Shown piece after piece: positions 1 through 10,303 of a DNA stretch of 64,000 bases. Position 1 is the stretch's first letter. Each line of letters opens with the position of its first letter. The notes under the pieces are model-generated. The model searched no databases. It had not been told where the DNA came from and was given only the letters and a program-made list of their open reading frames with translations. Origin of the DNA: Anthopleura xanthogrammica (Eukaryota; Cnidaria; Anthozoa; Actiniaria; Actiniidae); NCBI GenBank assembly GCA_964019055.1, contig OZ025212.1:6635766-6699765 (forward strand), written 5' to 3'. Made by a program: the position numbers and the translations under genes.

Positions 1-353
1 ATACTTTGCACTATTTACCACTAAATAGTGTTGATTAAACAATAGAGAACAATAGAATTAGCATAATTTACCAGTATTTAGTGGTATTTATGTTGCACAC
101 TTTTAGTGTTTGTACTCTAGTATTTTGTAATAAATAGAGAAGGTGAAAAATGAATTTTACACAAATAAACATGCGACACGCATACGTGCCTTTCAGCGCG
201 TTTTCCAAGAATTTAATAAAAGTTTTTTAGTGAGAAAATAGCAGAAGAGTAACTTCTAGTGTTTTGGAATAAAATTCGACAGCTCAATGTTATCCACAAT
301 GCTAATAAATCAAGTGGCTAATTATTAGCAGGTACAAGTTAATCAGAAAATCC

Positions 354-354
<1 letters not shown>

Positions 355-386
<32 letters not shown>

Positions 387-549
387 TATAATAATAATAA
401 TATATAATAATAATAATAATATTAATAATAATAATAATAATAATATATAATAATAATAATAATAATAATATATAATAATAATAATATATAATAATAATAA
501 TAATAATATATAATAATAATAATAATAATATATAATAATAATAATAATA

Positions 550-643
<94 letters not shown>
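355..643. repeat. AAT/ATA microsatellite with ATAT interruptions
   Basis: About 290 bases of AAT trinucleotide repeat are broken at irregular spacing by TATAT steps, so the array is a patchwork of short pure AAT blocks. Translating it gives only poly-Leu/Ile/Tyr frames, which are not genes. The rest of 1-1100 holds no recognisable gene. Confidence 0.95.
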
Positions 644-645
<2 letters not shown>

Positions 646-759
646 CTTTATTTAATGTGGGTATCAAATACAGCAGAATATAGTGAGCTGGTTTCCAATT
701 TGGCCCATAGAATGATATGTAGATAGGGTTACCCTGGAGCTATAAATGTTTTTGTTTCT

Positions 760-790
760 CCCCCCCCCCCCCCCCCCCCAGGGGGAGGGG
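760..790. repeat. Poly-C run followed by G-rich tract
   Basis: A run of about 20 cytosines is followed directly by AGGGGGAGGGGG, so the two halves could pair. Runs of this kind are often length-variable or mis-assembled. Confidence 0.9.
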
Positions 791-1101
791 GCTAGATAAA
801 GTGGCAGCCCTTACATCACGGCTGTTTCATTTCAAAAGAAAGTGGACATTAGGTTCCAGGCTCTCCAGCGCACGCTTTGCACGGTTGATTTTCATGAAAA
901 CGAGGTTTCGAAAATCAATAAGTTGTACCCGTCAAACTCCGTGCAAAGAAGAAAAATGTCATGAATTTTGGACTACCTGTGGTTTGCTGGAAGCGTAACT
1001 GCTTGCCACTTTTTGGGTACTTGAAAATCAAAAGGTTTAAAAATGCAAAATATTTCCCAGTGAGTCTTTGCGACTGTTAACTCAACTGTGACATAACATA
1101 A

Positions 1102-1297
1102 AGGGACCGCGGAGGCAGGGGGTTGGAGGGGGTGGGGGTAGTTGCCCCACTTTTTTTAAAGCCCAAAATGACTTTCTGTTTTGAGCTGCCTAATCCTTTG
1201 ACATGAGTTTAGAGGGTGCGGGGAGCAATCCCCCGGACCACCCAGATTATCCCCCCTGCCCCCCCCCCTGACACAATACTAATTCTCTGCGGTCCCT
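1102..1297. mobile_element. Foldback (MITE-like) element with AGGGACCGCGGAG ends
   Basis: The left end AGGGACCGCGGAG is matched in inverted orientation by CTCTGCGGTCCCT on the right, enclosing a G-rich left half and a C-rich right half. No coding capacity is visible. The right end lies 2 bases from the stop codon of the lectin gene at 1300, so the element occupies the start of that gene's 3' UTR. No clear target-site duplication is seen. Confidence 0.6.
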
Positions 1298-1299
1298 GA

Positions 1300-4129
1300 C
1301 TAAACGGTCGCACAAAGATAAAAATTGCGGTCTGCAAAATGGTATGGCGCTGTCTTCCACTTCCCGCTTTGTTTCTCCATATACACGCAGCTGCCATAGG
1401 TATTCCACTCCCAGTTATGATAGTCATAACTAGATCCATCAGACCAGACCCATTTCCCGCCGATTTTTTTCAAACCTATAAATACCCAAGTACCCGGAAT
1501 CAAGTTTCTGATGTGTTCGTTTTCTTCATCGCTGTGAATGGATGGAAGATGCATCGACTCCTTTTTACAAGCTTTCTGAACGTCGGACCAAGAAAGCTTT
1601 TTTACACCTGGATACAGGAGAAAATCTGAAACAGGAAAAAAATCTCCAGTTGATATTTGAAAACAAAGAGTCGAGGAAAAAGCCTCGGGTTTTTCGGTCG
1701 GCGCCTGGGTGCTTCGTTATCAGCCATACACTGCCCGACTGGCTAACATTGTTCACATTCTAACACGGAGAAAAGGAGGATGAAAATGGCTCAATTATGA
1801 ACAGAATGAATCAACCCTACCTCCAACATGTCTAATATCACAGTTTCTTCCGGTGTATCCTTGCGAACAGTTACATGTATATCCATTTTGATAAAGGGAT
1901 CTGTCGGTATTTGTACAGGTGCCTCCGTTCAGACAAATTGCATTTGCGCACAGATTGAATTCTAAAGAAAAATACTGAAACAAATGAATAATCTGTTGTC
2001 CGGGAATGGGATTGAGAAGACAAAAAAAGAAACAATTTAGTTGCGGGAGGGAGGGGTGGGAGAGTTGACTGGTTAGTCCTACCTGCACAATCGTCTCCTA
2101 CAAAACCAGGTTTGCATTCACATCGGTGCGTCCCGTCAACAAAGTTGAATCTGCAAATCGCGTTTTTAGTGCAGCTGCAGGTGTTCTGTGTTAATATTAG
2201 AAAGTAAAAGAAGCTCGTTTACGGCAAACGTGAGACCTCAGTTGACCAGTGAAAAATTCTTTAAAATTAGTAAAAATGAATCGCAAAAATTTCCAAGATA
2301 TACTGAGATAAACAAAAGAATATTTGTCTTTGGTGAGAAGGTTTGTAAAAGGTAAAGTGAGATGCAGGGAAACAATGAAAACGTGGTCATGTTTGCCTTT
2401 TGCGGGAAGAAAAAATTAATCCGTTTTTGTGAGGGTAGGGATGGCTTAGATTAGAAAATATAAAAAAAACTCATGCCAAGATAGATAGATAGATAGATAG
2501 ATAGAGCTAAAAAAACCGGGGGGAAAACCCTCGAAACATAGGATACCCCCCAAGAAGGAAACTCATGTTCATTGTGGAGAGGCGGGGTCGATGGTACGAC
2601 CACACCGGTCGAGGAGAAGCAAGATATCCTTACCTGCGCACTCCTGTAGATGTTTCCAGGTCTGTCCACAAGATCATCAGGGTTCATAATGTGGTCTGAC
2701 TCACTCAGCTCACACATGTACTTCTCTCCAGTGGCACTGGTTCCGAAGTTGTACGAGATACAGCGATCATCCTGGAAACACATCGACTCGCAGTTTCTAT
2801 CGTTAATAGCCGTTGGTACTGTTTTAAAGACGTGGTTTGCAAGAGCTTTACCTTCTAATGTCACTTTAAAAACCATATCTTTACAGCCGTCCGCATTCAC
2901 TGAAACAGAAAGAAACGTGTACTTACTGTTACTGAAACAAAGTAGAGTAAGATCACCCCTCCCCTCCTCAGAGTACTAGCTAAGATCACCCCTCCCCTCC
3001 TCAGAGTACTAGCTAAGATCACCCCTCCCCTCCTCAGAGTACTAGCTAAGATCACCCCTCCCCTCCTCAGAGTACTAGCTAAGATCACCCCTCCCCTCCT
3101 CAGAGTACTAGCTAAGATCACCCCTCCCCTCCTCAGAGTACTAGCTAAGATCACCCCTCCCCTCCTCAGAGTACTAGCTAAGATCACCCCTCCCCTCCTC
3201 AGAGTACTAGCTAAGATCACCCCTCCCCTCCTCAGAGTACTAGCTAAGATCACCCCTCCCCTCCTCAGAGTACTAGCTAAGATCACCCCTCCCCTCCTTA
3301 CAGTACTAACCCGGTCGGGGTATCTAATTAGCGTCACTTTTAATTAGAAAAAGTCCGTTCCCTAATGATGTTACCCGCAGTTTTTATTTTGTATTCAAAA
3401 CTAATTGCTGTCAAAGAGAAAGAAATAGTAATTCCTTTCCTTTCCTTTTTAACAAACACATTGAAAAACATAAAGTTATAAATAAAAAAGAGTATAACGC
3501 GACGTTTCGGTGCTCAGCCATTGAAAAAAGCAAAGTTTTTGACTATATTTCTCAATATTTTCCAAAACGTTTCACTTAAATTTGATGATTTATAATTTAG
3601 GTTTCCTGAAAACAATTACGTCAAAAGCTTGGTTACCGGTGACGCCTATTTTGCCCGTTGGTTTTTAACATTGGTTTTCTTTTTCCGTTCGTTTTCTCCT
3701 TCAAAAAATTGTTGATACGCTTGCGTTTTTAAAATAGTGAATATCTCGAAAACGACCTCGAGGCATCTCTTTTATCTTTCCAGATTTGAAATTAGCATTA
3801 AATTCAGTTAAAGTGATTTAAAAGCTATTCCATGGATTAAAAAATAAGTAAGCAGTCACCTTAAAAAACACCTATGTCTTTTGAAAATCTATGTATTATT
3901 CCATAAAGCTACCATTGATAGTCGAAAAAAGAACAGAAAACAAAATCTCTTCGATGTAAAAAAGAGGAACTATATTCCCGTTAGTTACTTAAAAAAAAAG
4001 TAAAAATAAAAAGATAAAATAAAATAGGAATCAAAAGGATCAAAACTTACCCAGCAGTATCAGGTAGGAAGCTTCATAAAACACCCAGAGAATTTGCGCA
4101 ATCCTTGCACACCTTGTCCACCAGGGCAT
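1300..4129 (-). CDS. Secreted PAN/apple - EGF - EGF - C-type lectin domain protein
   Basis: Five coding exons join in frame with GT-AG introns: 4129-4051, 2899-2634, 2185-2083, 1961-1821 and 1625-1300, giving 304 aa. Residues 1-29 form a signal peptide (start MPWWTRCAR, then a hydrophobic stretch). Residues 30-115 are a PAN/apple domain with five visible cysteines. Residues 116-149 and 150-196 are two six-cysteine EGF repeats, and 197-304 are a C-type lectin domain with the WVFIGL and WVWSDGS motifs. Exon boundaries match domain boundaries. The lectin domain lacks EPN/QPD and WND, so calcium-dependent sugar binding is doubtful. Its third conserved cysteine (usual APC) is tyrosine (APY), leaving the cysteine of GSCVYM without its usual partner. 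Proteins of this kind are common in cnidarians and are thought to act in adhesion or microbe recognition; the ligand is unknown. The start is the first ATG before the hydrophobic segment. Upstream non-coding exons are possible. Confidence 0.88.
2479..2506. repeat. GATA microsatellite
   Basis: Seven GATA units lie in the intron between the PAN exon and the first EGF exon of the lectin gene. Confidence 0.9.
2951..3308. repeat. 33-bp minisatellite, 11 nearly identical copies
   Basis: The unit begins GATCACCCCTCCCCTCCTCA and recurs every 33 bases, 11 times (starts at 2951, 2984, 3017 and so on to 3281). Only the last unit is visibly altered. The array lies in intron 1 of the lectin gene. Because 33 is divisible by three, the minus strand reads as an open frame with an 11-residue repeat (TLRRGGVILAS), but this sits inside an intron and is not a gene. 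There are no spacers, so it is not a CRISPR array. Confidence 0.97.
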
Positions 4130-5863
4130 GATTGATGTGGACCGTCCAAGCACAGGCTGCAACTGATTTAGTTTCTGACAATGATAACCGTTTTATGAAC
4201 TCTATCATGGTCTAATTAGTAGTTATTTTTCATTCAATACTTTCAGTCATTAACTTTTCTACATAAATATTAGATGAACTGGAACTCGGCATTCTGAGCT
4301 CACCTCAGTGTCATTGACTTACATGAGGTGAAGGAAGGGGGGGGGAGGTAAAATTTTATCTAACCCTGAAACAACTTCTGGGCTGATCCAAGTCAGGGCC
4401 GTACGGCTAACTCACAGATCGAATTGGAATTTAGGGTGTTAAGTTTTGCGGAAAAAGGAAATCCTGTAATATTCCAAGTCCAGGATTCCAGGTGAAAAGC
4501 GAGTCAACTACCTCTACGCCATCCTTGATTACCTTGACTTGGAATAGAAAAAATGTTGAATTTTCCCTTCCACCTCCCCCCCACCCCCCGGAATTCGATG
4601 ACAGGTGCAAACCTACCGTAGGGTGCCAACTGTCTGACGTAAAAACCAACATCTTGGGTGGTTTTAGACATCATTATCTCGATGTTGGTTGAAAAATACT
4701 GTGAAAAATGAACCTAATTACGAGATATAACCCTGACATTTACTAATCAGCGTTGTTATTAACTTGAATTTTAAAAATATCCTTCAAAACATGTTTTTCA
4801 CGCGGACGCGGCTTCGTCCGTTTTGTTAAGTTATTTTCCGAACAAGCATTAAAGAACCTTGCTTTAATTCATGTAATTCTATCTTTATTCACCACGAAAA
4901 TCAAGCGAGAACACCAAAATGGCGCTCGATGAATTTCAAAATATCTCACGCTATCAAACGGTTCTAATTCTGCCCTATTTTGATTCACTAAAATTCCCTT
5001 ATATGGCTAATTTAATAGACTCTAAGATACTTCTAGTTCCAGGCACAATTATAAGCTATATTTTCAAATGAGATACTTAGTTTGCCAATCATATTTTTCT
5101 TTTTAAATTTTTCATAAGTTCCCTCGAACTATCTAGACTTCTTCCAAGAAAACTTGTGCATCTTCGTTTATTCTAGGTACTAGTTTATCAAAAATCATCA
5201 TAAAACTCTTTGAATTGTTAATAAAAGAACTAGTTTTATTTCCGACAAATGGAACTTTGTTTAAGATTATTCTTAAATGGTAATAAAACTTTTTGAAAGT
5301 TTCCGAAAGTCGTAATTTTTTAAGTCTAAACTTTAAAAGTTTATTGAACATTTTTGAAAGCTTCCTTTTCGTAGATTATCAAAAAAGTTTTTAATGATAA
5401 CGGTTCTAGCTAGGGAGAACGGGGAACTCAAATGATTCTAAAAGAATATTGAGTGGGAAATCGTACCGCAATGTGACTTTGAGATGGCTCCTGCTCTGAA
5501 GCAATTAAAAAAATACACTTTATCTGATCAGTTTTTGAAATGGGAAGCTACCTTAGAGCAATAATACCAAACATTTCATTGATTCCCATCTCAAAAAGTA
5601 GTATATTCTCTGCCAGGGGAAGAACGTCTTTTTTGAAGGTAAGAATGGGAAATTATTTTCAAAAACGTCATGCTTTGCCCCTGTCTAAAGTGGATAATTT
5701 TATCTGACTCTTCACGAAAACGTAAAGAAATATTTACTGATGCTCTTTGGCATCCAAAAACAGGTTGTTTTTTTACAGGAATAAAAATTCAAAATTTTAC
5801 TAATGATCTTCTCATCTGAAGCCTCAACACTCCACCCACCCCTCCCCCAAAAAGCACATTTTC
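4130..5863. other. Intergenic stretch, no gene seen
   Basis: This lies upstream of the lectin gene and downstream of the dehydrogenase gene. It is AT-rich with two short G/C homopolymer patches (about 4335 and 4570). It must hold the lectin promoter and the 3' UTR of the dehydrogenase, but no core element stands out. Confidence 0.6.
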
Positions 5864-8734
5864 TTATATTTTTGCAGCCTTTGGTTTAGGATACGAACTA
5901 CTGAGCAAAAAATCTTGTAGACCAGAAGGAAGCAATGCTAACCATTTCCATAGTAATCTATGGTCCAAACCAATGACGTATCTGATTCTAGGACGAGTAG
6001 AGGTAACAGCATGCTCCATTGCACAGATGACTGGACTGATGTCTTTAGCTGCTAAGCTGGACATTTTCTGCATTATTTTCATTCCTGAATGTGAAAACGA
6101 ACTTGAAATATTAGAAACTATAGAAACTATAGAAACTGGGGAAATTTGTACCAAAAGAAGAAAGAACAAAAGTAAAAAAGCAAGCAATGTAGCAAGGAAT
6201 AAAGGAAGGAAGAAGGAAAGAAAGAAAGAAAGAAAGAAAGGAAGGAAAGAAGGAAGGAAGGGACGGAAGGAAGGAAGGAAGGAAAGAAGGAAGAAAGAAA
6301 GTAATAGAGAAAGAGAGAAAGAAAGAAAGAAAGAATGAATGAAAGAAAAAAAGAGAGCAAGAAAGAAAGAAAGGAAGGAAGGAAGGAAGGAAGGAAGGAA
6401 GAAAGAAAGGACGGAAAGGAAGGAGGGGAGGAAGGAAAAGGAAGAAAGGAAAAAGGAAAGAAAGAAAGGGAAACCAGTACTTCTTCAAGAGTAGAGTACT
6501 GCAACAGTGCTGTAAGCAATGATTCTTCACACTCGTACATAGTCCTCACCTTCATCACAGAATTCTCGGCCATATTCCTCTCTTGTTTCCAGACTAAGAT
6601 TATTCCATAGTTTTTCCATGACTTGCTCATGTGCTCTGAAGTCTGTGATATTGGTTTTGAAGAATCCAGGATCAATGTTATGAACCGATACTCCAAATGG
6701 TCTGAGTTCATTACGAAGTATATCAGTAAAGCACTGTACAGCATACTTTGACGATGAGTATGCCCCTGCACCTAAAGGTATATACTGCATGTTAGTACGC
6801 CTAAATACCAAGGGTAGAAATGGTGGGGAGGGGAATTTCAAAGAGTAAACTAAATATAACACTAAATATCATGATTGAAAGAAGATTTAGTTCTAAATTT
6901 CTATTATTCTTGTTCATGTGAACAAGCTGTGATGTCAGATTCAAATCCTCATCAATTATTCAGGAGGTAATTAGCTAACCAACTGTCCCGATTTTGATCC
7001 TGTGACAATACTTGAAACCATGTAAAGTACTCCCAAACCAACTGGAAATCTGTTGTATTGTATTTCTAGACCAATTTTAACACTGTTCCAGTGTCCTTGG
7101 ACTTGAACAAATTTCAAGTCCAAGGACACTGGAACAGAGTTGCAATTAGTCTAGAAATACAATACAACAGATTCGATTCCTTGTAAATAATTTATGAGGA
7201 TTTGAAGTCATTCAAAGTCCTCCGATTCGGACTTGACGGTTTTCAAAGTCCTTGCAATTTGTCCAGTCCTCCGCTATGCCTCAGTCTGGAACTAATTGCG
7301 TGGACTTTGAAACCACGTCAAGTACTCCCAAACCAACTGGAAATCTGTTTCAAATTTCAAGTCCAAGGACACTGGAACAGAGTTGCAATTAGTCTAGAAA
7401 TACAATAGAACAGATTCCTCGTAAATAATTGATGAGGATTTGAAGTCATTCAAAGTCCTCCAATTCGGACTTGACAGTTTTCAAAGTCCTTGCAATAATA
7501 TTGTTCCAGTCCTCAGCTACGCCTTGGACTGGAACTAATTGCATGGACTTTGAAAACCCGTCAAGTTCTCATTGTCAGACTTTAAACATTACCTGAAATA
7601 GGGAAAGCTAGATCAGTATTAGGGCATTCAAAGGAGTAAACCCCCAACCCTCCCCCTCCCCCCAACATAATATATTCTAGAGTAGCATGAGCATGCTTGG
7701 CCGGAGAGTTCATTACTATACGTACCTAGCACTGCCACCTTACCAGCAGCACTAGCAACATTAACAATTCGGCCACATGATTTCTTCAGCAGGGGTAGAA
7801 ATGTTTTGGTGACTTCCAACATACCCCAGACATTCACATCAAAAGTTCTCTTCAGATCTTCTACTGGAGTCCATTCTATAGGCCCTGGTTCACATATACC
7901 TGCATTGTTGACGACAGCCCACAGAACTAGCAAGAAAAAAAAATTAGATGAGACATTGATCTCTATATGCCGTACCACTAGATCAGACCATCTACCCTGG
8001 TGGGTGTCTCAGTTGGCTAGTATCCCTGCCACTACCCCTTTAGTGCTTCCTTTAATTCCCCTCAGTACCCTGACCTCTTAAGGTCCCTACCCTGAGTGTC
8101 TCAGTCAGTATCTGTCTCAGTCAGTATCCCTGCCACTACCACCTTTCAATACTTCTTGACCCCTCAGTACCCTTATCTTGGATGTCTCAGTCAGTACCCC
8201 TGCCACTACCAGCCTTCCACACGTCTTACCCCCTCAGTACCCTTAGCCCTCAACATCCCTACCTTGGATGTCTCAGTCAGTACCCCTGCCGCTACCACCC
8301 TTCACTACTTACTACCCATTCAGAACCCCTAACTACATACATATCTACATACATACCACACGTTGCTCCACTCAAAGTTCAAAAACTTCAAACTTACCAA
8401 CACCATTTGTGTTTTCAAGAAATTTTTTCACGTATTCGAAACATCGTTCAATGTCCTCAGTCCTGGTCACATCCATTCTCATGGTCTTGAGCCTTTGAGA
8501 GCATTTGTTTTGTAAGATATTTTCGCCATTCTCCGTCAAACAGCCAGCGAATACACGAAGACCTTGCGAATCTAATACGAGAGCTAATTCTTGTCCGAAT
8601 CCACTATCACAACCCGTTATCACCGCACATTTGTTATGTAGTTCAGATACTGTGTTATCTAGATTTAGGAAGTAGTAAACGATGAGGATTACAATAGATG
8701 CCACTGCAATTGTAACTCCAATGGTAAACTCCAT
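5864..8734 (-). CDS. Retinol dehydrogenase-type short-chain dehydrogenase/reductase (SDR9C-like)
   Basis: Four exons join in frame: 8734-8398, 7926-7726, 6771-6550 and 6084-5864, giving 326 aa, close to the roughly 318 aa of vertebrate RDH5/RDH16/HSD17B6 proteins. Residues 6-24 form an N-terminal membrane anchor. The cofactor motif TGCDSGFG is at 40-47, NNAG at 119-122, the active-site serine region NVAS near 168-171 and the catalytic YSSSK at 184-188. The TGCDSGFG form is typical of the 11-cis-retinol/17-beta-hydroxysteroid dehydrogenase branch. Family members oxidise retinols or hydroxysteroids at the ER membrane with NAD(H); the substrate here cannot be told from sequence. The C-terminus is lysine-rich (PKPKAAKI). 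Intron 1 holds an 86-bp tandem repeat, intron 2 the foldback complex and intron 3 a long purine tract. All splice sites are GT-AG. Confidence 0.92.
6197..6476. repeat. GAAA/GGAA polypurine tract
   Basis: About 280 bases of almost pure purine on the plus strand, mixing GAAA and GGAA units, lie in the last intron of the dehydrogenase gene. The Lys/Glu/Arg-rich and Ser/Phe-rich open frames here come from the repeat. Such tracts can form triplex DNA and vary in length. Confidence 0.95.
6850..6937 (-). mobile_element. Fragment of the 9508-9756 element, inverted
   Basis: Read on the minus strand, this segment matches the left internal part of the element at 9508-9756: TGA(C/T)GTCA, AGCTTGTTCACATG, AATAATAGAAATTTAG, then the TAGTGTTATATTTAG region. 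One end is missing. It lies in intron 2 of the dehydrogenase gene. Confidence 0.6.
7032..7570. mobile_element. Duplicated foldback complex in dehydrogenase intron 2
   Basis: The block carries two units. Unit 1 has a 121-base hairpin at 7050-7170 (arms of 58 with about 4 mismatches and a 5-base loop) and a second, looser foldback at 7228-7325 (arms starting ACTTGACGGTTTTCAAAGTC). Unit 2 repeats the order from about 7329, with GGATTTGAAGTCATTCAAAG recurring at 7437, but its first hairpin keeps only the right arm. No coding capacity. It is probably a MITE-type insertion that later duplicated. Confidence 0.75.
8007..8335. repeat. 86-bp tandem repeat, about four diverged copies
   Basis: Units share GTCTCAGTCAGTACCCCTGC and CCCTCAGTACCCTTA; the best-preserved starts are 86 bases apart (8096, 8182, 8268), with a weaker copy near 8007. 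The array lies in intron 1 of the dehydrogenase gene, ending shortly before the exon 1 donor. The overlapping open frames result from the repeat. Confidence 0.85.
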
Positions 8735-8814
8735 TGCTCAATACACAGGGATCCCGACTGATAAGTGAACTTTGTCCTCTCACACTGGAATGCTAGAAAA
8801 TTAAATGGGATATA

Positions 8815-8946
8815 GGCCCCTTGCACGTGACGTCAGAGCAGCTCAATTTGGAGAACAAAACAAAAGAATTTTAATCTCCTGAGAAATGGAACCTATTGTT
8901 TTGCAGTCCAAATTAAGCTGCATTCCGACGTGCTGCAAGGGGTCTA
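8815..8946. mobile_element. AGCTCAATTTGG foldback element, copy 1
   Basis: The ends CCCCTTGCACGTGACGTC and CGACGTGCTGCAAGGGG are inverted. Inside them AGCTCAATTTGGAGAACAAA pairs with the right-hand TTGTTTTGCAGTCCAAATTA. The core reads GAATTTTAATCTCCTGAG. It lies upstream of the dehydrogenase start codon at 8734, so it may affect that promoter. Confidence 0.75.
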
Positions 8947-9052
8947 TAGACCTCTTGCAGCTCAATTTGGAGGACAAAACAAAAGAATTTTAATCTCCTG
9001 AGAATTGGAACCTATTGTTTTGCCCTCAAAATTGAGCTGCATTCCAACATTT
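8947..9052. mobile_element. AGCTCAATTTGG foldback element, copy 2
   Basis: This copy directly abuts copy 1 and is very similar: GCAGCTCAATTTGGAGGACA, the same GAATTTTAATCTCCTGAG core, then TTTTGCCCTCAAAATTGAGC. The head-to-tail pairing suggests a tandem duplication or insertion beside an existing copy. Confidence 0.75.
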
Positions 9053-9507
9053 GGATGACGAGTGGAAGAATAATTACTAGAAAGTGGAATGGTAATGTCT
9101 GTGCTAAGATTTGATTTAGTTGAATGTGGCACTGATCTGTGTATATCTTTGTTATATATCATGAAACATTTAGATTTTGTAATGTTCAATTGAAAGATGC
9201 ACATGCAAAGAAAAAAAGGAATGGAAATGAAATGGAGGGAAATGAAAGAAAGTGAAAAGAAAGGAAGGGGGAAAAAGAGTGGGAAAAGAAAAAGATAAAG
9301 AAAAAAAACAAGGAATATTTCAGTTTTATACCAGATACAAAATTCATTTACTTCATACTAATTTTATCCCTCTTACAATTTATTCTAAATCAGTGATGTT
9401 CATTTTGATCAACAGCAGATCCAGGGGGTGGATAGGGTTGCTAACAGCCGCATCCCCTGGAAACCTCCTTGGATTACACTGCTTTTCATTCCATTTTTAT
9501 TTTTACA

Positions 9508-9756
9508 ATTGCCCTATTTCACTATGACGTCACAGCTTGTTTACATGGACAAGAATAATAGAAATTTAGGCTAAATCTTCTTTCTTTCGGGATTTTAGTG
9601 TAATATTTAGCTGCTCTCACTTTCCACTATGCCATTAACCATATTTTATTGTGATTTCATTTATGTTGCTGCTTTTTTGTCCCCTCTGGCGACCATGATC
9701 CTTAGCTTTAAAACAATAGATTGTTTTGATGTGACGTCATAGTGAAATAGGGCAAT
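9508..9756. mobile_element. MITE with perfect 26-bp terminal inverted repeats
   Basis: The first 26 bases (starting ATTGCCCTATTTCACTATGA) are the exact reverse complement of the last 26 (ending TAGTGAAATAGGGCAAT). The element is 249 bases with no coding capacity. The target-site duplication is unclear. A truncated inverted relative is at 6850-6937. Confidence 0.88.
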
Positions 9757-10103
9757 AATGCAACAAGGAATCTTTAACATTGGTCAGAATTTAAATAAAA
9801 TGTGACAGAATCCATTGGGTAAATACTTACATATACTCTTACAGGATATTACAATACTTAGCATGTTGGTTGAATTCTTAAGAAATAAATTTATTACATT
9901 GTTCTTCATTGGAAGCAAGAAAGCAAAGAAGAGATGGACAAGAATAGAGAGGATAGTTCAAGTGCATACAGAGGTCTGACAGATTTATCTGTTATGAAAC
10001 AGGTAGACTACCAGATTCTATTGTAGAGTATTTCTTACATTTCTATGTATTATGTACAGAGTTCATAACCTTTTGAAATAAATGTTTAAAATTAAGACTG
10101 CTG

Positions 10104-10303
10104 TTACAGTGAGGGTACTCAAATCATAAACACTTTGAGTTTTTATCACTTTTTTAAAATGCATACTGTAATCACCCCTTGAGCCAATCATTTTGAAATA
10201 ATATTTATTTTCATCAGTGACTCAGTGTATTCCAATTCAATGCTTCATGCAGTGTAAAGTTTAGAAAATATTAGTGTTCATGGTTCAAGTGTCCTCACTG
10301 TAA
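10104..10303. mobile_element. TA-flanked MITE, family CAGTGAGGACACTCGAACC, copy A
   Basis: A 200-base segment including its TA flanks: TA then CAGTGAGGGTACTC at the left, AGTGTCCTCACTG then TA at the right. The roughly 28-base ends are inverted repeats of each other. A TA duplication with CAGT ends is the hallmark of Tc1/mariner-derived elements. It lies just past the CLPTM1 stop, probably in its 3' UTR or 3' flank. Relatives are at 29487-29693 and 30883-31212. Confidence 0.85.

Noticed and set aside
230..248. 19-base match to about 61665 (AGTGAGAAAATAGCAGAAG)
   Set aside because: No similarity extends on either side, so it may be chance in AT-rich DNA.
422..667. Open frame of poly-Leu/Ile/Tyr
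   Set aside because: It is a translation of the AAT/ATAT repeat.
2951..3308. CRISPR-like regular repeats
   Set aside because: Units are directly contiguous with no spacers and the genome is eukaryotic.
2897..3337. 146-residue open frame with an 11-residue repeat
   Set aside because: It is the 33-bp minisatellite inside intron 1 of the lectin gene; openness follows from the unit length being divisible by three.
6111..6771. Lys/Glu-rich and Ser/Phe-rich open frames
   Set aside because: They run through the polypurine microsatellite in a dehydrogenase intron; only 6550-6771 is real coding sequence, in a different gene model.
7050..7170. MicroRNA precursor
   Set aside because: The hairpin is convincing, but its length, near-perfect pairing and nearby duplicated copy fit a foldback element better; small-RNA data would be needed to claim a microRNA.
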